A DNA stretch of 64,000 bases from assembly GCF_007678255.1 (NCBI RefSeq), contig NZ_VEED01000001.1, positions 434,001 through 498,000 on the forward strand. Reading direction: 5' to 3'. The position numbers and the translations under genes were made by a program. A model generated the notes under the pieces. The model was given only the letters and a program-made list of their open reading frames with translations, did no database searches and was not told the DNA's origin. Within the stretch, counting starts at the first letter, position 1, and each line of letters starts with the position of its first letter. This document shows, in pieces, positions 59,436 through 64,000 of the stretch. Source of the DNA: Bacillus sp. X1(2014) (GTDB lineage: Bacteria > Bacillota > Bacilli > Bacillales_B > DSM-18226).

Positions 59436-59472
59436 AGAAATTGCTCCTTTAAGTAAATTTTATTCAAACAAA

Positions 59473-59700
59473 CAAAAAAACTCCCGTTCCTATGCTAGAC
59501 TAGCATAGGGACGAGAGTTACCCGCGGTTCCACCCTATTTGCTGCAAAGAAGCAGCCTCTTTTATCGTGTTACTAAACACAAAGATTGCTCAGGAACGCC
59601 TTCGTTAGTTCCCTATACCCTAGCTTACACTATCCTAGGTTCGCTTTTATAGAGGATGACTAAGTACTCTTCTCCGTCACTGCAATTATTTTATTAATGA
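59473..59700 (-). promoter_or_regulatory. T-box riboswitch (glycyl) upstream of glyS
   Basis: On the minus strand: stem I with a likely GGC specifier (59600-59598) in the GGAAC...GTTCC segment, a T-box AGGGTGGAACCGCGG (59523-59537), and terminator arms AACTCTCGTCCCTATGCTAG / CTAGCATAGGAACGGGAGTT followed by TTTTTTT. Uncharged tRNA-Gly should stabilise the antiterminator and permit glyS expression. Confidence 0.92.
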
Positions 59701-59703
59701 AAA

Positions 59704-59732
59704 TAATAGCGAAAACTCCAAACATTGTCAAC
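59704..59732 (-). promoter_or_regulatory. Promoter of the glyS T-box leader
   Basis: TTGACA (59732-59727), 17-bp spacer, TATTAT (59709-59704) on the minus strand: near-consensus sigma-A promoter whose start would be just before the T-box leader. Confidence 0.8.
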
Positions 59733-59739
59733 AAGGCAA

Positions 59740-60492
59740 TTATAAGAGATTGCGAAATTTATCCATGGAATTTAGAAACTTTTTGGATTTTAAGTGCAAA
59801 CCAGAATACTCATCATAGTAGGCAGTAATCACCTTCTTAAGTTCTGCTTTCGTTTCTTCTTTCACAGAAACATTTCCTAGCCTGGATAGATCAAAATAAT
59901 AAAATACCCTTAATAATTTAACCGCGGCAGCTGATAATTTAAGATGGTACGGATCTTTATCTAAACATCGATGACAGATAAATCCACCTTCACGAATAGA
60001 AAAAGAAAAATGTCCGTCTGTACTGCCGCAAACGGAACATTGATTTAAGATTGGGTTCAATCCCATAACATTTAGCATTTTCATCTCATAAATATTCACA
60101 AGGATATCTGGGTCATAACCTTCATTTAAGTAATTTAATGTTTGAAAAAGCAATTCAAAATGAAAAGGATTTGGTTTCTTTTCATCCGTACATTTATCCG
60201 TTAATTCGACAATATAACTAGCATATGCAGTCAAAAAAATGTCTTCACCAATCGATCTTAATGAAGTAGCAGTTTCTCCTTGCTGCAAGCCACCTAAACC
60301 AGTTCCTCTCGTAATGAGAAAATAACCATGTGTAAACAGTTGTGTAATGGAGGAAAGGCGGCTGTTAGGCTTTTTTGCCCCACGAGCCATTACGCCAACC
60401 TTTCCCCATTCCCTAGTATATATAGTCACTATTTTATTTGTTTCACCATAATCAGTTGTTCTAATAACGATGCCTTCACACTTCTGAAGCAT
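59740..60492 (-). CDS. recO: DNA repair protein RecO
   Basis: RecFOR mediator that loads RecA on SSB-coated DNA. 250 aa: OB-fold ([38 protein letters not shown]) and a zinc finger CSVCGS...CHRC (about 152-174). ATG 60492 after AGGTGAC. It follows yqzL. Confidence 0.93.
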   Translation of the reverse strand: MLQKCEGIVIRTTDYGETNKIVTIYTREWGKVGVMARGAKKPNSRLSSITQLFTHGYFLITRGTGLGGLQQGETATSLRSIGEDIFLTAYASYIVELTDKCTDEKKPNPFHFELLFQTLNYLNEGYDPDILVNIYEMKMLNVMGLNPILNQCSVCGSTDGHFSFSIREGGFICHRCLDKDPYHLKLSAAAVKLLRVFYYFDLSRLGNVSVKEETKAELKKVITAYYDEYSGLHLKSKKFLNSMDKFRNLL

Positions 60493-60526
60493 TATTGTCA
60501 CCTTCTAAAGTAGCACGAAGACAAAC

Positions 60527-60670
60527 TTATGAAACGGGAAAATCGATTTGTGCTAGCTCATCATTCAGATTTCCGGGTATTTCCTGGTTTTCCTTCTCTA
60601 GTTCCTTAATGAGAAGATATGTGTCAATATTACCTGTTTGGAGGAATACTTTCCACGTAAAATCCATCAT
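60527..60670 (-). CDS. yqzL: YqzL family small protein
   Basis: 47 aa that I translated from the minus strand: MMDFTWKVFLQTGNIDTYLL..., ending IDFPVS. It lies between era and recO as in B. subtilis. AAAGGTGGGG lies six bases before ATG 60670. Acidic (KELEKENQEIPGNLNDELAQ); function unknown. The 159 bp between era and this gene hold nothing I can name. Confidence 0.85.
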   Translation of the reverse strand: MMDFTWKVFLQTGNIDTYLLIKELEKENQEIPGNLNDELAQIDFPVS

Positions 60671-60829
60671 TGAAAACCCCACCTTTCATATTTAGACTAG
60701 CTTTCATTCGGTCCCAAACCTTACATTTATCATAGCCTGCCAGCGCAAAAATCATAAGACGAAATATTTGTTAATTGTGTCCATGCATAATTTAAAATAA
60801 AAGGTAATATTTTAGTTAGGGCTTATTTA

Positions 60830-61753
60830 TTAGTATTCATCTTCGTTAAAACCGTAATCTCGCAGCTGGGACATCTTATTACGCCAGTCTTTTTGAACTT
60901 TTACCCATAACTCTAAATACACTTTAGATCCTAAAAGATTTTCAATATCAGCACGTGCACGTTTACCAATTTCTTTTAACATACTTCCTTGCTTTCCGAT
61001 AATGATTCCTTTTTGAGAATCACGTTCAACAATTACGGTCGCCATGACATCAATCATGTCTTTACCTTCTCGTCGTTCCATTTTGTCGAGAACAACAGCG
61101 AGCGAGTGTGGAATTTCTTCTCTTGTTAAGTGAAGAGCTTTTTCCCTGATCAGCTCTGTAATAATAAATCGTTCCGGGTGATCTGTTACTTGGTCTGCTG
61201 GATAGTATTGTGGTCCCTCTGGCAAGAAAGACTTAATCTGTTCGAGCAATCGTTCCACATTATTACCTTCAAGCGCAGAGATTGGTACGATTTCTTTAAA
61301 TGGATATTTTTCTTGATATGATTCAATAATTGGTAATAATTTGTCAGGATGAACTTGATCAATTTTATTAATGACAAGAAAGATTGGCGTATTTACGGTT
61401 TGAAATTTTTCAAGGATAAATTCTTCACCACGGCCAAACCCTTCTTCAGCATTCACCATAAACAAAATCAAATCTACTTCTTTAAGCGTATTTACTGCTA
61501 CCTTCATCATAAAATCGCCTAATTTATGCTTTGGTTTATGAATTCCTGGCGTATCAATAAATATCATCTGTGCATCATTTACTGTTAACACACCTTGGAT
61601 TTTGTTTCGAGTGGTTTGCGCTTTATCACTCATGATGGCAATTTTTTGGCCAATCACGCGATTTAGAAACGTGGATTTCCCGACATTGGGCCGGCCTATT
61701 ATAGAAATAAAACCTGACTTATAACCTTTGCTTGAGGACTCATTATTTAGCAT
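60830..61753 (-). CDS. era: GTPase Era
   Basis: 30S ribosome assembly GTPase that binds 16S rRNA. 307 aa: G1 GRPNVGKS, G3 DTPG, G4 NKID, and C-terminal KH domain with [22 protein letters not shown] 61753 after GGAGGATCTCT. The longer open frame to 61798 is not preferred. Confidence 0.96.
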   Translation of the reverse strand: MLNNESSSKGYKSGFISIIGRPNVGKSTFLNRVIGQKIAIMSDKAQTTRNKIQGVLTVNDAQMIFIDTPGIHKPKHKLGDFMMKVAVNTLKEVDLILFMVNAEEGFGRGEEFILEKFQTVNTPIFLVINKIDQVHPDKLLPIIESYQEKYPFKEIVPISALEGNNVERLLEQIKSFLPEGPQYYPADQVTDHPERFIITELIREKALHLTREEIPHSLAVVLDKMERREGKDMIDVMATVIVERDSQKGIIIGKQGSMLKEIGKRARADIENLLGSKVYLELWVKVQKDWRNKMSQLRDYGFNEDEY

Positions 61754-61817
61754 AGAGATCCTCCGATGCAACAAATACACATACTTTTGCTTCTTCATTT
61801 AGGTATTCGATATTCAC
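61743..61817 (-). other. Small frame possibly left from cdd
   Basis: GTG-started 24-aa frame ([20 protein letters not shown], then LYAK) that overlaps the era start and contains its ribosome site. Cytidine deaminase (cdd) sits here in B. subtilis, and its C-terminus ends similarly around SEDL. cdd is missing; this may be its last codons or coincidence. The remaining gap to dgkA (61818-62018) contains no CDS I can support. Confidence 0.25.
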
Positions 61818-62018
61818 TAGTGTTCTTCCCTTCCAGCAGAAGTCTGCTGTTCCTTTATTTTACCTCAAAATCCATTGAAAATCATTACTTAAAGCCGGAA
61901 AAAATTAAAAAATTAGAATTTTCTCATAAATCAGCAAGTCTACTTTTTCGCTGTTAAGTCATTTTACCGAATTCATCATTCCATTTCAAATTGCAGTCAA
62001 ATCCCTATTTCTAATCGT

Positions 62019-62399
62019 CTAAAATAACTCTAAAAAATAAGGTAAAAAGATCGCAATCCCAATGACAACAGAAAGAATGGCATATACAAAGACAGCACCA
62101 GCCGCTAAATCTTTCGCCTGTTTTGCCAAGAAATGATATTCATCTGTAACGAGATCTACTACTCGTTCGATCGCAGTGTTCACCATTTCGAGAGCAAACA
62201 TTCCTCCTATTAACACAAGGATAAATAACCATTCAGTTTTAGTAATTGAAAAATAATACGAAATAAGTAAAACAACAATCGAACTAAAAAAATGGAAGCG
62301 CATATTTCTCTCGGCCCTCAGGGCAGTTGCAATTCCCGCGAATGCATATGAAAATGACCTTAGAATTCCAAACTGTGCCGGTTTAGCGTTTGAGTCCAT
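62019..62399 (-). CDS. dgkA: Diacylglycerol/undecaprenol kinase DgkA
   Basis: 126 aa, three membrane helices, catalytic segment [14 protein letters not shown] (about 69-82). In Gram-positives this enzyme phosphorylates undecaprenol. It overlaps ybeY by 17 bp, so expression is coupled; no strong ribosome site. Confidence 0.9.
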   Translation of the reverse strand: MDSNAKPAQFGILRSFSYAFAGIATALRAERNMRFHFFSSIVVLLISYYFSITKTEWLFILVLIGGMFALEMVNTAIERVVDLVTDEYHFLAKQAKDLAAGAVFVYAILSVVIGIAIFLPYFLELF

Positions 62400-62853
62400 A
62401 TTCGTCTAAAATGTCCTTCTGCAAGGTAAACATTTCTTTTTCTTCTTCTTCAGTCATGTGATCATAACCCAGGAGATGCAAGAATCCATGTACAGCTAAG
62501 AAACCAAGTTCACGTAAGAAAGGATGCCCATATTCTTCTGCCTGCTCAATAGCTTTAGGAACAGAAATAATGATATCACCCAAAACCCGCGGCATATCAG
62601 ATCCTACTAGTTCCATTTCACCTTCCCCTAGTTCTTCCATTGCAAACGATATAACATCGGTTGGTTTGTCTTTATCGCGGTATTCTCGATTAATTTCCTG
62701 AATTCTTTCATTTGAGACAAATGTGACAGATACCTCACTGTGCTCTTCCACATCCTGTTTTTTTGCGGCAAAGTTAATTACCCTTTCGATTTCAAGCATT
62801 TGTTCTTCAGTAAGTGTTTCCGTTTCGTCGATACAATCAATTAGTAATGTCAT
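62383..62853 (-). CDS. ybeY: Endoribonuclease YbeY
   Basis: rRNA maturation and ribosome quality control. 156 aa, metal motif [11 protein letters not shown] (His-x3-His-x5-His, about 120-130), and an N-terminal region with KPTDVISF. It overlaps pgpH by four bases. Confidence 0.95.
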   Translation of the reverse strand: MTLLIDCIDETETLTEEQMLEIERVINFAAKKQDVEEHSEVSVTFVSNERIQEINREYRDKDKPTDVISFAMEELGEGEMELVGSDMPRVLGDIIISVPKAIEQAEEYGHPFLRELGFLAVHGFLHLLGYDHMTEEEEKEMFTLQKDILDEYGLKR

Positions 62854-64000
62854 GCTTGCTTCACCTTCTTTATCATTTCTGGATACTCAATTCTAGAGTG
62901 AAAAATTCCTTTTAAAGTTTCACATAACGCTTCAGAAACCGTTTCGATTTCTCTCATTGTGATATCACATTCGTTTAATTGTCCATCTTGAAGACGATCT
63001 GCAACAATTTTCTTAACTAGTGATTCAATTAATTCAGGCGTAGGCTGGGATAAAGATCGAACTGCTGCTTCGACACTATCAGCAATCCCAACTACTGCAG
63101 ACTCTTTTGTTTGTGCCTTAGGTCCAGGATACCGATAATCCTCTTCCTTAACTTCCGTATCAGCTTGGACCGCTTTGTGGTAAAAGAATTTTAGCAAGGT
63201 AGTTCCATGATGCTGCTCCGTAATATCAATAATTTCCTTGGGCATATTGTATTTTTTCAAAATAGAAGATCCATCTGTTACATGTGCAATAATAATATTC
63301 GCGCTTTTATCTGGCGGGAGACGATCATGTGGATTCTCAAGATGCATCTGGTTTTCAATATAAAAATTAGGGCGCTTTGTTTTTCCAATATCATGATAAT
63401 AACTTCCTACTCTTGCTAAAAGCCCATTCGCTCCAATTGCTTCACAGGCAGATTCCGCTAAATTAGCGACCATCACACTATGATGATATGTACCTGGTGC
63501 TTCCATTAAAATTTTTCTAAGTAATGGATGGTTGGGATTAGAAAGTTCTATTAGCCTCATCGTTGATAAAATCCCAAAACTCGCCTCAAAAAAAGGAAGG
63601 AGTCCAATCGTTAGGACTGCTGAACCTATCCCTGAAACAAGGGCTGTAATAAGATAATATCCATACTCAATTCCAGTAAATTGTCCATTCGGCAGATACA
63701 TTAACGCTAAGATTGTCAACAGGTTTACAAGTGCCGCAAAGGAGCCTGCCTGAAAAATTTTCGACCGTTGATTGAGTTTACTTAAAAATAGGATACCCGT
63801 TAAGGAACTAAATAGGATATAGATCCCCTCTGAAAAGTTTAAAGTCCCTGTAACCCCTTCATTAAATAATATACTTCCGCAAACCGCCATGATAATCGAC
63901 ATTAGCGTGGCTAACTTTTCATCAATTAATATTTTAATTAACATCCCGCCTAGAGCAGCAGGAAATAAATAGCCGATTCCAGCATAATTAAAAATTTGCA
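62850..64000 (-). CDS. pgpH: 7TM-HD cyclic-di-AMP phosphodiesterase PgpH (YqfF), 3' part
   Basis: Degrades c-di-AMP. The frame stays open to the window edge, so the N-terminus and extracellular domain are outside. Visible: several membrane segments and the HD domain with [11 protein letters not shown]...[25 protein letters not shown] and [12 protein letters not shown]. First gene seen of pgpH-ybeY-dgkA. Confidence 0.93.
   Translation of the reverse strand, partial: QIFNYAGIGYLFPAALGGMLIKILIDEKLATLMSIIMAVCGSILFNEGVTGTLNFSEGIYILFSSLTGILFLSKLNQRSKIFQAGSFAALVNLLTILALMYLPNGQFTGIEYGYYLITALVSGIGSAVLTIGLLPFFEASFGILSTMRLIELSNPNHPLLRKILMEAPGTYHHSVMVANLAESACEAIGANGLLARVGSYYHDIGKTKRPNFYIENQMHLENPHDRLPPDKSANIIIAHVTDGSSILKKYNMPKEIIDITEQHHGTTLLKFFYHKAVQADTEVKEEDYRYPGPKAQTKESAVVGIADSVEAAVRSLSQPTPELIESLVKKIVADRLQDGQLNECDITMREIETVSEALCETLKGIFHSRIEYPEMIKKVKQA

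Overview
The window is chromosomal DNA of a low-GC, endospore-former-type Firmicute of the Bacillaceae (a Bacillus/Neobacillus-like organism; the genus is inference). The reason is gene order. From memory of Bacillus subtilis 168, the window follows the block lipM(yqhM)-yqhL-gcv-yqhH-yqhG-comG-yqg-pst-pbpA-sodA-ispG-zur-nfo-cshB-ispH-yqfO-trmK-cccA-sigA-dnaG-yqfL-ccpN-gly-recO-era-dgkA-ybeY-pgpH almost gene for gene. No tRNA, rRNA, prophage, CRISPR array or transposase was found. This is core chromosome with a few local losses, replacements and short repeats, not an accessory island.

Layout. 1-7.1 kb: 5' part of a B12-dependent ribonucleotide reductase (nrdJ) behind tandem NrdR-like boxes, octanoyltransferase lipM, rhodanese yqhL, and the glycine cleavage operon gcvT-gcvPA-gcvPB under a tandem glycine riboswitch. 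7.2-14.2 kb: SNF2 helicase yqhH, yqhG and the complete competence pseudopilus operon comGA-GG plus yqzE. The sinIR/tasA block that separates yqhG from comG in B. subtilis is absent, and two short repeats lie in this stretch. 14.4-25.5 kb: a cysteine-containing COG2345-type regulator and the yqg genes (yqgY, a MidA-type methyltransferase, yqgX, yqgW, yqgV, yqgU, glcK, yqgQ, the rhomboid protease gluP, yqgO), then an L-lactate dehydrogenase, a DUF92 membrane protein, 5-formyl-THF cyclo-ligase and ribosomal protein L33. A GC-rich repeat follows. 25.7-36.7 kb: an unknown gene plus a DUF4912 gene, the phosphate operon pstSCAB1B2-phoU with a six-repeat Pho box, a class B penicillin-binding protein, an MFS transporter and sodA. 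37-47.8 kb: an Fnr-like regulator with a C-terminal Cys cluster, membrane proteins, ispG, yqfX, yqfW, a zinc operon znuC-znuB-zur with a Zur-like box, yqfT, nfo, cshB and yqfQ. 47.9-64 kb: ispH, yqfO-trmK, cccA, an acyl-CoA dehydrogenase, the dnaG-sigA operon, a decayed yqxD, ccpN-yqfL, a dimeric-type glycyl-tRNA synthetase behind a T-box, recO, yqzL, era, dgkA, ybeY and the 3' part of pgpH.

How the genes work together. Several modules carry visible control: glycine catabolism (riboswitch), phosphate uptake (Pho box), zinc uptake (Zur box), Gly-tRNA charging (T-box) and deoxynucleotide supply (NrdR-like boxes). The 3' part is the macromolecular-synthesis region: replication primase and the housekeeping sigma factor, then recombination, ribosome assembly and rRNA maturation factors. 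Metabolic control is represented by ccpN, yqfL and glcK.

Most unusual observations. Two genes, comGA and ccpN, appear to start at the rare codons AUU and AUC: Shine-Dalgarno spacing and family N-termini point there, and for ccpN a stop codon excludes anything upstream. yqxD survives only as a frameshifted fragment, and cdd is missing upstream of era. The expected glyQ-glyS pair is replaced in place by a single-chain GlyRS that keeps a T-box leader. I did not find a convincing new multi-gene system.
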